Both the position numbers and the translations under genes were made by a program. A stretch of DNA of 64,000 nt from CAYSLU01 sp964431965 (lineage in GTDB: Bacteria; Verrucomicrobiota; Kiritimatiellia; CAIKKV01; CAYSLU01), in the NCBI GenBank assembly GCA_964431965.1, contig CAYSLU010000011.1, positions 11,978 through 75,977 of the forward strand. Reading direction: 5' to 3'. Positions 17,761 through 26,302 of the stretch are shown piece after piece (the first letter of the stretch is position 1; every line of letters starts with the position of its first letter). The notes below the pieces were generated by a model. The model saw nothing but the letters and a program-made list of their open reading frames with translations, was not told the origin of the DNA and searched no databases.

Positions 17761-18146
17761 CGCACCAGGTTCAACCCGTCTATCTTGCTGAAATGACTGT
17801 CGCGCGTGGCCAGTCCGGCACCCCGCTCCATCGTGATCGCCGCAACCCAGATGTCGTTGGTCGGGATCGGAGTGCCTTTCTCGTGCAGCCGACTGACGAT
17901 GAGCGAATAGAACTCCGCCGTCTCCGTCGTGATCGCCGCCACTTGGACACGCTCGGTCGCCGCGAACGCGATGAGTTGCTCCCGGTTCGCGCTCTCCCGG
18001 GTTCCCTCTTTGAACCCGGCCAGAAGCTCCCCGAACACGATCGCCGGCAGCAGGATCACCTCGGCTCGCCGAAGGAGCTTCGCCGCCGCCGGATCGCCCC
18101 GCATCGCATCGCAGTAGACATTGGTGTCGATGACCAAAGTCTTCAT
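17757..18146 (-). CDS. PIN-domain ribonuclease toxin, VapC family (second module)
   Basis: A 129-residue PIN protein with acidic residues at Asp7 (VIDTNVYCDA), Glu40 (VFGELLAG), Asp98 (TNDIWVAA) and Asp116 (LATRDSHF), the complete metal-binding set of an active VapC RNase. The TRDSHF motif near the C-terminus is standard. It overlaps the antitoxin gene upstream by ATGA and the 5'-nucleotidase gene downstream by ATGA, so all three are translationally coupled. It is only distantly similar to the two other PIN toxins in this window, so the modules are not recent copies of one another. Confidence 0.92.
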   Translation of the reverse strand: MKTLVIDTNVYCDAMRGDPAAAKLLRRAEVILLPAIVFGELLAGFKEGTRESANREQLIAFAATERVQVAAITTETAEFYSLIVSRLHEKGTPIPTNDIWVAAITMERGAGLATRDSHFSKIDGLNLVR

Positions 18147-18400
18147 TTCCAGAGCTCCGCATCAATCTTCCGGCCCTTACGGCAGCTCTCCATGACTTGC
18201 TTGGACTCCGCCTCGGACCAGCTCCCAAAGAACGCGTCCAGGTCATGCCACTCTCGTACTCTTCCGGGCACGCCGGGGAAGGCAATCGTCTGAAGCGCCT
18301 CCACCACAAGCTTGTTTACACTGGAATGCCGGCTTCTGGCCTGCTTCTTGAGCTGACCCAGAGCCTGCTCGTCGATCCCTCTGATCGTTAGCGTCTTCAT
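18143..18400 (-). CDS. Antitoxin of the second VapBC module (FitA/ribbon-helix-helix type)
   Basis: The 85-residue protein begins MKTLTIRGIDEQALGQLKK and continues with SSVNKLVVEALQ, a FitA/VapB-like ribbon-helix-helix DNA-binding segment. The C-terminal half (REWHDLDAFFGSWSE) is the probable toxin-blocking peptide. The ATG at 18400 is preferred because AAGGAGGT at 18405-18412 lies at the correct distance; an in-frame GTG two codons upstream overlaps that site. The gene overlaps vapC by four bases. An inverted repeat just upstream is a candidate operator. Confidence 0.88.
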   Translation of the reverse strand: MKTLTIRGIDEQALGQLKKQARSRHSSVNKLVVEALQTIAFPGVPGRVREWHDLDAFFGSWSEAESKQVMESCRKGRKIDAELWK

Positions 18401-18406
18401 CCGCAC

Positions 18407-18776
18407 CTCCTTGACGACGAATGGATGATGTCACAATCTGCCATCACCTGCAATCGGTACATGACATCACGCACCGACCTCGATCCAAGCACTCGGAATG
18501 CGCACCTGCGCCTTTGGGCTGCAATGAGCCGACGCTGACGCCCCGGACTGGCCCGAACGCGAGGGAGCGAGCGCGCGGAGGGCGTCGCGACGGCCGAGGA
18601 GGCGATGCGAACGGTCGATTCCCTGGTGCATAAGATGTGACCGCCCCGCCTCACGCCATGACCCTCCCCGCTGGGCGGAGTAGTGAGCGCCGATTCGGGG
18701 GGTGCGTCAAGGGGTGTTCGAGCCTGCGAGGCACTGCATTTACTTCGCGGCCGATCCCATCTATCTTCTGGCCGGC
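18407..18776. other. Divergent intergenic region between vapBC and murC-murB
   Basis: About 370 bases separate the leftward vapBC operon from the rightward cell-wall cluster. The left part holds the inverted repeat described separately. The right part is G+C-rich with runs such as GCGAGGGAGCGAGCGCG and no recognisable gene. No clear sigma-70 promoter for murC and no RNA element was identified. Confidence 0.4.
18426..18469. promoter_or_regulatory. Inverted repeat, candidate antitoxin operator
   Basis: TGATGTCA (18426-18433) and its exact complement TGACATCA (18462-18469) flank a 28-base spacer just upstream of the antitoxin gene. Half-site centres are 36 bases apart. On the minus strand TTGCAG and CATCAT at a 17-base spacing could be the promoter between them. 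The position fits auto-repression by a VapB-VapC complex. Confidence 0.4.
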
Positions 18777-21128
18777 ATGACGACGGCGGAACCAGATGGC
18801 GCGCAGCTGCAGGCGGACGTGGAGGAGATCCGGCGGCGGCTGGCGGCTCCGGCCGGTCACGTGCATATGCTCGGCGCCTGCGGAGTCGGCATGGCGGGGC
18901 TCGCGCTGCTGCTGCTCCGCCGCGGCTTCACGGTCTCCGGCTGCGACCTCCACCGGGGCCGCCTGGGCGACTGGCTCGAGGATCGCGGCATTCCCGTGCG
19001 CGACGGCCACGATCCCAGCCACATCGACAGCACCGTCGCCTGGTGCGTCCGCAGCGCCGCAGTCCCGGAGTCCAGCCCCGAGGTCGCCGAGGCCCGCCGG
19101 CACGGCATCCCGGTCTACCGCCGCGGCGCCGTCCTCCCCGCCCTCCTCCACGGCCGCCTGTCCGTCGCAGTCAGCGGAACCCACGGCAAGACCACCACCA
19201 CCTCGTTCCTCGCGCAGGTGCTCGCCGCCTCCGGCCTCGAGCCCTCCTTCTGCGTCGGCGGCGAGGTCCCCCCGCTCGGCGGCGTGGCCGGCGCCTCGCG
19301 CGACGAGATCCTCGTCGTCGAGGCCGACGAGAGCGACGGAACCGTGGCGCTCTACGAGCCGGACATCGCGATCGTGACCAACATCGAGTTCGATCACATG
19401 GAGCACTTCGCGAACGTCGCGGCGTTCGAGGAGTGCTTCCGGAGCCTCGCGCGCCGGACGCGCCGACGGGTCGTCTACTGCGTCGACGACCCGCGCGCCG
19501 CCGCGCTCTGCGCGGGCCATCCCCTCGCCCTCCCCTACGGATTCGGACCCGAAGCCGCCGTCCGCGCCGAGGCCCTCGCCGAGTCGCCCGCCGGCCTCAC
19601 CTACCGGCTGATCCTCCGCGGCGAGCCGGCCGGAGAGATCCGGCTCTCCGTGCCCGGCCGCCACAATGCGCTCAACTCCCTGGCCGTCACGGCGGCCGCC
19701 CTCGAACTGGGGCTCACGCCCGACGCCATCCGGACCGGGCTCGCGCGCGTCACGCTGCCCCGGCGCCGGCTCGACGTCGTGGCCGCGCGCGACGGCGTGA
19801 CCGTCATGTCCGACTACGCGCACCACCCGACCGAAGTCGCCGCGCTGGTCCGCACGGCCGCCGGCCTGGGCCATCCGCGCCTCGTGGCCGTCTTCCAGCC
19901 CCACCGGTACACGCGCACGCGGGCGCTGGGCGCGGACTTCCCCGCCGCCTTTGCCGGAATCGAGGAGCTCGTCCTCCTGCCGGTCTACGCCGCCTCGGAA
20001 CAGCCCCTGGAGGGCGGATCGATGTGGGACCTCTATGCGCATTTTCGGCGCCACGGCGGGACCCGCGCGGTCGCCGCCGCCTCGCTCGGCCAGGCCTGGG
20101 CCTACTGGCAGCGCCGCCTGCAGGCGGGCGATCTCTTTCTGGTGATCGGGGCGGGCGACGTCGAGCGCATTGCCGAGTGGGCGGCCCGCGACCTGGGTCG
20201 CGCCGGCCTGCCCGGTCTCGACCCCACGGCCGCCTGGCGGGAAGCGGTCGCGCGGCTCGGCCTGACCGCGTCGGACGTCCGCTCGGACGAGCCCGTCGGT
20301 TCGAAGACCACGCTCGGCGTGGGCGGCTGCGCCGACCTGTGGATCGGGATCGGCAACGAGGACGACCTGGGGCGCGTGCTCCGCTGGACTCGCGCGGACG
20401 CCGTCCCGTTCCACCTGCTCGGCGGCGGAAGCAACACGCTCATCAGCGACCTCGGCGTACGCGGCGTCGTGGCCCGGCTCGCGGGCCCGGGCTTCCGGGG
20501 CATTCGCATCGAGGGGCGCCGGGTGACGGCCGGCGCCGCGACCCCCATCTCGCGCCTGCTATCCGCGCTCGAAGAGGCGGGGCTCGGGGGCCTCGAGTTC
20601 CTGCAGGACATCCCGGGCACGCTGGGCGGAGCGATCGCGATGAACGCGGGCGCTTGGGGCGAGGAGATCGGGCCGCGCGTCGTGCGCGTCCGCGCGGCGG
20701 ACGGCAGCGGCACGACCGTTCGGCTGGACGGACCGGCCATGGGCTTCGGGTATCGCAGCTGCCCGGGGCTGGCCGGCCTGGTAGCCGTCGACATCGAGCT
20801 GGAGTGCACGCCGGCGGATCCGGCCGCCATCCGCGCGCGGCGGGTCGAGATCGCCGGGCGCCGGGAGTGGATGCGCGGGATGCGGTCCGCCGGGTCGATT
20901 TTCCGGAATCCGCCCGGCTCGCCGCCGGCCGGCAGGCTGATCGATGAAGCGGGCTTGAAGGGGCTGGCCGTCGGCGGGGCACGGATATCCGAGCCGCACG
21001 CGAACGTGATCGCGGCGGGCCCGGACGCCCGCGCGTCCGATGTTCTCGCCCTGATGGAGAGCGCGCGCGATGCCGTTCGCCGCAGGACCGGCGTCGAACT
21101 GCGCCCGGAAATCAAGATTCTCTCGTAG
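18777..21128 (+). CDS. murC-murB: UDP-N-acetylmuramate-alanine ligase / UDP-N-acetylenolpyruvoylglucosamine reductase fusion
   Basis: One 783-residue polypeptide carries two consecutive enzymes of peptidoglycan precursor synthesis. Residues 1 to about 475 are MurC, which adds L-Ala to UDP-MurNAc: nucleotide loop HMLGACGVGMAG, P-loop SGTHGKTTTT and the motif NIEFDHMEHF. Residues from about 490 are MurB, the FAD-dependent reductase that makes UDP-MurNAc: GSKTTLGVGG, LLGGGSNTLISD, catalytic Ser in AGSIFRNP and the late Glu in SEPHANVI. MurB works one step before MurC, so the fusion joins successive reactions in one protein. The ATG gives a normal MurC N-terminus but lacks a clear ribosome binding site; an in-frame GTG at 18702, preceded by a G-rich run, would add 25 residues. 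Confidence 0.93.
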   Translation: MTTAEPDGAQLQADVEEIRRRLAAPAGHVHMLGACGVGMAGLALLLLRRGFTVSGCDLHRGRLGDWLEDRGIPVRDGHDPSHIDSTVAWCVRSAAVPESSPEVAEARRHGIPVYRRGAVLPALLHGRLSVAVSGTHGKTTTTSFLAQVLAASGLEPSFCVGGEVPPLGGVAGASRDEILVVEADESDGTVALYEPDIAIVTNIEFDHMEHFANVAAFEECFRSLARRTRRRVVYCVDDPRAAALCAGHPLALPYGFGPEAAVRAEALAESPAGLTYRLILRGEPAGEIRLSVPGRHNALNSLAVTAAALELGLTPDAIRTGLARVTLPRRRLDVVAARDGVTVMSDYAHHPTEVAALVRTAAGLGHPRLVAVFQPHRYTRTRALGADFPAAFAGIEELVLLPVYAASEQPLEGGSMWDLYAHFRRHGGTRAVAAASLGQAWAYWQRRLQAGDLFLVIGAGDVERIAEWAARDLGRAGLPGLDPTAAWREAVARLGLTASDVRSDEPVGSKTTLGVGGCADLWIGIGNEDDLGRVLRWTRADAVPFHLLGGGSNTLISDLGVRGVVARLAGPGFRGIRIEGRRVTAGAATPISRLLSALEEAGLGGLEFLQDIPGTLGGAIAMNAGAWGEEIGPRVVRVRAADGSGTTVRLDGPAMGFGYRSCPGLAGLVAVDIELECTPADPAAIRARRVEIAGRREWMRGMRSAGSIFRNPPGSPPAGRLIDEAGLKGLAVGGARISEPHANVIAAGPDARASDVLALMESARDAVRRRTGVELRPEIKILS

Positions 21129-21233
21129 CGTCCCCATTTCGTTCTTGAATTCGGGGGGGGAATCCCAATGATACCGCCCTGACGACGCGATGCGCGAAGA
21201 TGCCGCCGCGCGATCGCGCGAGGCCTGTATCCC

Positions 21234-22127
21234 GTGACCCGAATTCTGAAGAAAATTGCCGTGCTGAAGGGCGGGCCGTCCGCCGAGCGTGAGGTATCCC
21301 TCCGGTCCGGTGGCGCCGTGGCCAACGCGCTCCGGTCCTGCGGCTACGCGGTGGTGGAGATCGACGTCCAAACCGCGTCCCTCCCCGCCCTGCCCGCCGA
21401 CACGGATGTCGTTTTCGTGGCGCTCCACGGGGATTTCGGCGAAGACGGTCAGGTCCAGGCCCTTCTCGAAACCCGCGGCATCCCGTACACGGGCTCGGAT
21501 CCGACCTCTTCGCGCGCGTCGTTCGACAAGCGGATCGCCAAGCGGCTGCTGGTCGAGGCCGGCGTGCCGACGCCAGCCTACGAACTCCTTCGGCCGGGTG
21601 CGGCCCGCACGCTTCCCCTGCCCGTTGTCGTGAAGCCGCCCTGTCAGGGGTCGAGCATCGGCGTGCACCGCGTGTTCGATGAGTCGGACTGGGCGGCGGC
21701 CTGCGAGGACGCGCTCCGGTACGGCGAGGACGCGCTGGTCGAGGCGTTCATCCCGGGCCGCGAGCTCACGGTCGGCATCGTCGGCCACGAGGCGCTGCCC
21801 GTGGTTGAGATCGTGGCGCCGAACGGCTGGTACGACTACCGGGCCAAGTACACGCCCGGGACAACGAACTACCTGGTGCCGGCGCCCCTGCCCGCCGCAG
21901 ACGCGGCGCGGTGCCAGGAAATCGCGGGAAAGACCTTCCGCGCGCTCGGCTGCCGCGGGCTCGGACGGGTCGACCTGCGGATGACCGACAGCGGCGAGCT
22001 GTTCGTGCTGGAGCTCAACAACATCCCCGGCTTCACGGAGACGAGCCTGCTGCCCAAGGCGGCCCGGCTGGCCGGAATGGATTTCACCCGGCTCTGCGAT
22101 CGCATCGTGAGACTGGCTTTCGCCTGA
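21234..22127 (+). CDS. ddl: D-alanine-D-alanine ligase
   Basis: Ddl joins two D-alanines with ATP to make the dipeptide that MurF adds to the cell-wall precursor. The 297-residue protein has the ATP-grasp plan: N-terminal KIAVLKGGPSAEREVSLRSG, the loop FVALHGDFGEDGQVQ, the PPCQGSSIGV ATP loop and the metal-binding end ELNNIPGFTETSLLP. The start is GTG at 21234, giving a short lead before the first strand. It lies 105 bases after murC-murB and 46 bases before the next gene, inside a division and cell-wall cluster, which supports the assignment over other ATP-grasp ligases. Confidence 0.95.
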   Translation: MTRILKKIAVLKGGPSAEREVSLRSGGAVANALRSCGYAVVEIDVQTASLPALPADTDVVFVALHGDFGEDGQVQALLETRGIPYTGSDPTSSRASFDKRIAKRLLVEAGVPTPAYELLRPGAARTLPLPVVVKPPCQGSSIGVHRVFDESDWAAACEDALRYGEDALVEAFIPGRELTVGIVGHEALPVVEIVAPNGWYDYRAKYTPGTTNYLVPAPLPAADAARCQEIAGKTFRALGCRGLGRVDLRMTDSGELFVLELNNIPGFTETSLLPKAARLAGMDFTRLCDRIVRLAFA

Positions 22128-22173
22128 AGCGGACGGCGCCGGGCCCGAAGCCGGGCGACACGGGAGGATGACG

Positions 22174-23061
22174 GTGTTCGGAAACCGACGAAGAACGACG
22201 AAGCGGCGCCTGCTCGATGTCAACGAAGACGGGCGGGCCTCCTCTCTGCTGCGCGTCAACGCGCGCGTCGACGAACAGCGCCGCATCCGGTCCTTCCGGA
22301 TCGCCGCCGGCGTGATGGCGGCCGTTGTGATCACCGGATCGGCTGTAGTGGGATGGCTCACGCTGCAGCAGGTCGGCCGCGTCCTCTTCTCGAACAACCC
22401 ACGCTATGTCCTGCGCTCCATCGAGGTACACTCCGACGGGAAGCGCATCACCCCCGACCTCTTCCGGGAATGGACCGGCGTCCAGCCGGGCATGAACCTG
22501 TTTGCCGTCGACATCCTCCAGATCCAGAAGTTCGTCCTGCAGAAGGCGCACATGATCAAGTCGATCGAAATCCTGCGCCATCTGCCGGATCGGATGGAGG
22601 TCCGCCTGAGCGAGCGCATGCCCGTGGCCCGGGTCGAGTGCCGGGGCGCCGTCTATCTCGGCATCGACCGGGAGGGGCACCTGTTCGGCATCCGCGGCGG
22701 CGCCCAGACCTTGCCCGCCATCATCGGCGGCAGCACCGTGGGGCTCCGCTCCGGCACGGTGGCCAGCGCCACGATCCAGCGGGCGCTCGAGGTGATCGAC
22801 GCCTGCAACCGATCGGGCGTCAGCCGGAACCTCAAGATCGCCTTCATCGACGTAAGCGCGGAGGACATGCTCTCCGTGTACCTGGCCAGCGGCGAGAACG
22901 TGCGGTTCCCGGCCCGGGGCGGCGGGACATCGCGGCAGGGCCTGGAACGCAAGCTCCAGTCGCTCATGCAAAGCATTGAGAGCGCCGCCGCCCGCGGCCG
23001 GCGCATCGCATGGATCGACCTGACGTTTAACGACGATTACATCCCGGCGCAGGAGTACTGA
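22174..23061 (+). CDS. ftsQ: Cell division protein FtsQ (POTRA domain)
   Basis: The 295-residue protein has a basic cytoplasmic N-terminus, one membrane helix around residues 45-65 (AAGVMAAVVITGSAVVGW) and a POTRA domain starting near YVLRSIEVHSDGKRI. This layout and the position directly before ftsA identify FtsQ, the bitopic scaffold that links early and late divisome proteins. Sequence identity within the family is usually low, so the assignment leans on topology and neighbours. GTG at 22174 is chosen because GGGAGG lies six bases before it; the in-frame ATG at 22168 directly abuts that site and would add two residues. Confidence 0.88.
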   Translation: MFGNRRRTTKRRLLDVNEDGRASSLLRVNARVDEQRRIRSFRIAAGVMAAVVITGSAVVGWLTLQQVGRVLFSNNPRYVLRSIEVHSDGKRITPDLFREWTGVQPGMNLFAVDILQIQKFVLQKAHMIKSIEILRHLPDRMEVRLSERMPVARVECRGAVYLGIDREGHLFGIRGGAQTLPAIIGGSTVGLRSGTVASATIQRALEVIDACNRSGVSRNLKIAFIDVSAEDMLSVYLASGENVRFPARGGGTSRQGLERKLQSLMQSIESAAARGRRIAWIDLTFNDDYIPAQEY

Positions 23062-23086
23062 CCGCCGCCGGACGGAGACCAGCCGT

Positions 23087-24310
23087 ATGCCGTTGCCCCC
23101 CGTGGTGGCACTTGAGATCGGGACCAGCAAGACCGTCGCGCTCGTAGGCGAGCAGCGCGACGACGACCAGATCATGATCACCGGCATCGGGGAGCACCCG
23201 TCGACCGGCGTCCGCAAGAGCGAGATCATCGACCTGGACAACGCGCTGGTCTGCGCGCGATCGGCCCTGCAAGCCGCCGAGGAGTCGGCCCAGGTCACGA
23301 TCCGCGAGCTGTACCTGGCCCTCTCCGGCGGCCACATCCAGAGCGTCGTCCACCAGGGCAGCGTGCCCGTCCTCAACCCGCACGGCGAGATCACGAGCCA
23401 CGAGGTCGAGCAGGTCATGAACATCGCGCGCGCCGTCAGCCTCCGCGCGGACTGTGAGCCCATCCACACCATCTGCCAGAATTTCTGCATCGACGAGCGC
23501 GACGAGGTGCAGCGCCCCGAGGGCCTGGAAGGCGCCAAGCTGTCCCTCAACATGCTCATCCTCTACGGCGTCCGGACGCGCATGCACAACACGGTCCGGG
23601 TCGTGCGCACGATCCCGCTCGAGGTCGCCGACGCCGCGTTCAGCGGCCTGTGCGCCGGGCTGGCGGTCCTCACGCCCGAGCAGAAGGAAGGCGGCGTCCT
23701 GCTGATCGATATCGGCGGCGGCACGACCAGCTACCTCGCCTACGCGCGCAACGCGCTTTCGGCGGCCGGCGCGATCGGCGTCGGAGGGGACCATGTGACC
23801 AACGACATCGCCCTCGCCTTCAGCATCCCGATGCGCCAGGCCGAGCACGTCAAGCACGAGTCCGGAAACGCCATCGTCGATTTCGCCACCCGCACGCGCC
23901 GGCTCACCCTCCCGGCGGAAGTCGGCTTTCCGGGCCGGACGATCACCATGGACTCGCTCCACCTGGTCATCAACGCCCGCATGGACGAGACGCTCGCCAT
24001 GATCAAGACCCGGATCGAAAGCGCGGGACTGATGCACCACCTCGGCGCGGGCGTCGTGCTCACCGGCGGCGGCGCCAAGCTCGCCGGCATCACCGAGCTG
24101 GCGGAGCGGATCTTCGGCATGCCCTGCTGCATCGGCACGCCAAAGGGCGTAAGCGGGCTCACCGCCGAGGTGTCCGGCCCGGAGTACGCAACCCCGATCG
24201 GGCTCGTCCGCTTCGGATGCCGCTCCCTGACCGGCGGCCGCAAGGGCGGCTGGCGCGACCGGATCGGCAAGATGCTCGGAATCGGAAAGCCGCGGTTCAG
24301 CCTCCTATGA
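23087..24310 (+). CDS. ftsA: Cell division protein FtsA
   Basis: FtsA is the actin-like ATPase that tethers FtsZ filaments to the membrane. The 407-residue protein has the ASKHA phosphate loops VALEIGTSKTVALVGE near residue 7 and LLIDIGGGTTSYLAY near residue 206, and the adenosine motif VVLTGGGAKLAGI near residue 323. The inserted 1C domain lies in between. The C-terminus, GWRDRIGKMLGIGKPR, forms a short amphipathic helix that fits the membrane-targeting sequence. It follows ftsQ by 25 bases and its stop overlaps the ftsZ start as ATGA, indicating coupled translation of the two partners. Confidence 0.95.
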   Translation: MPLPPVVALEIGTSKTVALVGEQRDDDQIMITGIGEHPSTGVRKSEIIDLDNALVCARSALQAAEESAQVTIRELYLALSGGHIQSVVHQGSVPVLNPHGEITSHEVEQVMNIARAVSLRADCEPIHTICQNFCIDERDEVQRPEGLEGAKLSLNMLILYGVRTRMHNTVRVVRTIPLEVADAAFSGLCAGLAVLTPEQKEGGVLLIDIGGGTTSYLAYARNALSAAGAIGVGGDHVTNDIALAFSIPMRQAEHVKHESGNAIVDFATRTRRLTLPAEVGFPGRTITMDSLHLVINARMDETLAMIKTRIESAGLMHHLGAGVVLTGGGAKLAGITELAERIFGMPCCIGTPKGVSGLTAEVSGPEYATPIGLVRFGCRSLTGGRKGGWRDRIGKMLGIGKPRFSLL

Positions 24311-25518
24311 CCAGTCACACCACCTCAAGGGACGCCAGCTCGCCGCACCGGATCTGGGTGGTCGGCATCGGCGGCGCGGGCTGCCGCGCCGTGGACCGCA
24401 TGTCCGACGTCTGGACGGAAGGCCCGCAGACCGCTGCGATCACGACCAACGTGGCCACGATCGAGGCCTCGCGCGCCACCGTGAAAATCCAGATCGGCGA
24501 GAAGATCGCCAAGGGCTTCAGCGCGGGCGGCGATCCCAACGTCGGCCGCTTGGCCGCGGAGGACGACGCCGACAAGCTGCGCGGGTTCTTCGCGAACGTC
24601 GACCTCGCGTTCCTGGTCGTGGGGCTGGGCGGCGGCACCGGCACCGGCGCGGCCCCCGCCGTCGCCAAGATCGCCCGGGAGGCCGGGTCAACCGTGCTCT
24701 GCATGGCGACGCTCCCGTTCAACTTCGAGGGCGACAGCCGCCGCCAGAAGGCCCAGCGCGGGCTCGACGTGCTCAAGGCGGAGGCCGATGCCGTCATCGT
24801 CGTTCCGAACGAGCGCCTGTTCGAGCTGGTGCGGGACCAGGCCGGCGCCGAGGCCGCGTTCCAGAAGGCCGACGAGGTGCTCGGCACCGGCATCCACAGC
24901 ATCTGGAACCTGGTGGTGCGGCGCGGGCTGATCAACCTGGACTTCGCCGACCTGCGGAACGTGGTCCAGAACAGCCGCGGCACGAGTGTCTTCGGGCACG
25001 GCGAGGGATCCGGCGCCGACAAGGCCGCGCAGGCCGCACAGGCCGCCCTGTCCAGCCCGCTGCTCGAAGGCGGGCGCTCCGTTGCGGGCGCCCACGCGCT
25101 CCTGGTCAGCATCATCGGCGGGCCCGACCTGGCCCTGGGCGAGATCGAGACCATCATGCGGGCCATCGCGGACGCCGCTCCGAAGAACGCGCACATGTCC
25201 ATGGGCGCCGCCACCCATCCGGACTGGAAGGGCCGAATCTCGGTGACGGTCGTTGCCTCGGAGCGCTGGAGCGCCCGCGCGGAGCCCGCTCCGGAGGGCG
25301 GGGCGAACGCCGAGTCGCCGGACAGCCAGCCCGAGCCGCAGCCGGAGGATCCGACCGGTTTCAAGCGTAAGCGCCGGAGCAAGACGACCCAGACGAAGCT
25401 GGCGCTCGAGCCGTCCGGCCGGGGCCGGTTCAAGGATGTCGAGCCCACCATCCTGGACGGCGAGGACTTGGACATCCCGACCTTCATCCGCCGCGGCATC
25501 ACGGTCGAGAAACCGTAG
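24307..25518 (+). CDS. ftsZ: Cell division GTPase FtsZ
   Basis: FtsZ is the tubulin-like GTPase that forms the division ring. The 403-residue protein has the signature GGGTGTGAAP near residues 108-117, the T7 loop NLDFADLRNVV that completes the neighbour's active site, and a C-terminal peptide DLDIPTFIRRG used to bind FtsA. A Glu/Pro/Lys-rich linker of about 70 residues separates core and tail. The first nucleotide loop reads VGIGGAGCRAVDRM, where most FtsZ proteins have GGGGNAVNRM, so Ala, Cys-Arg and Asp replace conserved Gly, Asn and Asn. The ATG at 24307 overlaps the ftsA stop. Longer upstream readings run through ftsA and are not plausible. Confidence 0.95.
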   Translation: MTSHTTSRDASSPHRIWVVGIGGAGCRAVDRMSDVWTEGPQTAAITTNVATIEASRATVKIQIGEKIAKGFSAGGDPNVGRLAAEDDADKLRGFFANVDLAFLVVGLGGGTGTGAAPAVAKIAREAGSTVLCMATLPFNFEGDSRRQKAQRGLDVLKAEADAVIVVPNERLFELVRDQAGAEAAFQKADEVLGTGIHSIWNLVVRRGLINLDFADLRNVVQNSRGTSVFGHGEGSGADKAAQAAQAALSSPLLEGGRSVAGAHALLVSIIGGPDLALGEIETIMRAIADAAPKNAHMSMGAATHPDWKGRISVTVVASERWSARAEPAPEGGANAESPDSQPEPQPEDPTGFKRKRRSKTTQTKLALEPSGRGRFKDVEPTILDGEDLDIPTFIRRGITVEKP

Positions 25519-25592
25519 TCTTCCGCGCGAATTCGACGCACGGGGAGCCGGCGAGTCGATGGGCAGGGACTCGTCCATCGGCCCCTCCGGGA

Positions 25593-26282
25593 TCACGCAG
25601 TCCCACGGCCGGGCAGGTCGGCATAGCTGTCGAGCCGGATGCCCGACTCGACGATGCAGTCCCGAATCCGCGGGTCCGTAAGCGTGCGCAGCTCGGCTTC
25701 GCGCTCGGCCAGGTAGACGGCCGTGTAGTCGGGCGTGACGTAGCCGGGATGGCACGAGAACTCGGTCCAGCCGTCCGGGACTTCCTCGCGCAGCATCCGC
25801 TGCAGGAACGGCACGCCCACGTAGTCGAGGTTGGTTACCTTCCACTCCCACTGGGCGTAGAAGCCGCCGACGAAGTTCACGCGGCCGTCGCCGCGCAGCG
25901 GCACGCCGAGCGGCGCCACCAGCTCCTGGAAGCACGGAAACACGTCGGGTTCCCGGTGCGCGTGCCGGTGCGAATCCACATGCGTCGGCGGGCGGCCCAT
26001 CAGCCGGAGGAACTCGTCGAGCTGCCGACGGAACTCGTCGCGCACGGCTGGCCGGTTGTGGATGTCGAACTCGCGCTCGTCCTCGCCCCACACGTCAAAA
26101 TGAAGGCCGATCGCCAGCGCCGGACAGTCGCGGCTCAGCGCCGCCGCCTCGCGCGCCGCGCGGCCCGTAACCATGAACGTGGTGCTGGTGACCACGCCGC
26201 GGCGGTGGCACTCGACGATTCCCCGGTTCACGCCCTCCGACGCCCCGAAGTCGTCCGCGTTGAAGATGAGATGCTTCGCCAC
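25593..26282 (-). CDS. ChbG/YdjC-family carbohydrate deacetylase
   Basis: The 229-residue protein begins VAKHLIFNADDFGASEGVNR, which carries the metal-binding NADDFG motif of YdjC/ChbG deacetylases, and continues with HVDSHRHAH, the second metal-binding site. Known members remove an acetyl group from N-acetylglucosamine residues of chitooligosaccharides and related sugars. The start is GTG at 26282, 20 bases after the preceding gene and behind a run of Gs. It is the last gene of the leftward glycan cluster, so a role in de-N-acetylating the assembled glycan or an intermediate is a reasonable inference. Confidence 0.9.
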   Translation of the reverse strand: MAKHLIFNADDFGASEGVNRGIVECHRRGVVTSTTFMVTGRAAREAAALSRDCPALAIGLHFDVWGEDEREFDIHNRPAVRDEFRRQLDEFLRLMGRPPTHVDSHRHAHREPDVFPCFQELVAPLGVPLRGDGRVNFVGGFYAQWEWKVTNLDYVGVPFLQRMLREEVPDGWTEFSCHPGYVTPDYTAVYLAEREAELRTLTDPRIRDCIVESGIRLDSYADLPGRGTA

Positions 26283-26302
26283 CGGCGCCCCCCGTTTCCG
26301 GA

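Noticed and set aside
18651..20414. 587-residue frame antisense to murC-murB
   Set aside because: Composition typical of a shadow frame; no ribosome binding site or domain.
25542..25585. Possible terminator between ftsZ and the deacetylase gene (CGATGG/CCATCG and GAGTC/GACTC repeats)
   Set aside because: The two small stems compete with each other, the loops are long and no T-tract follows.
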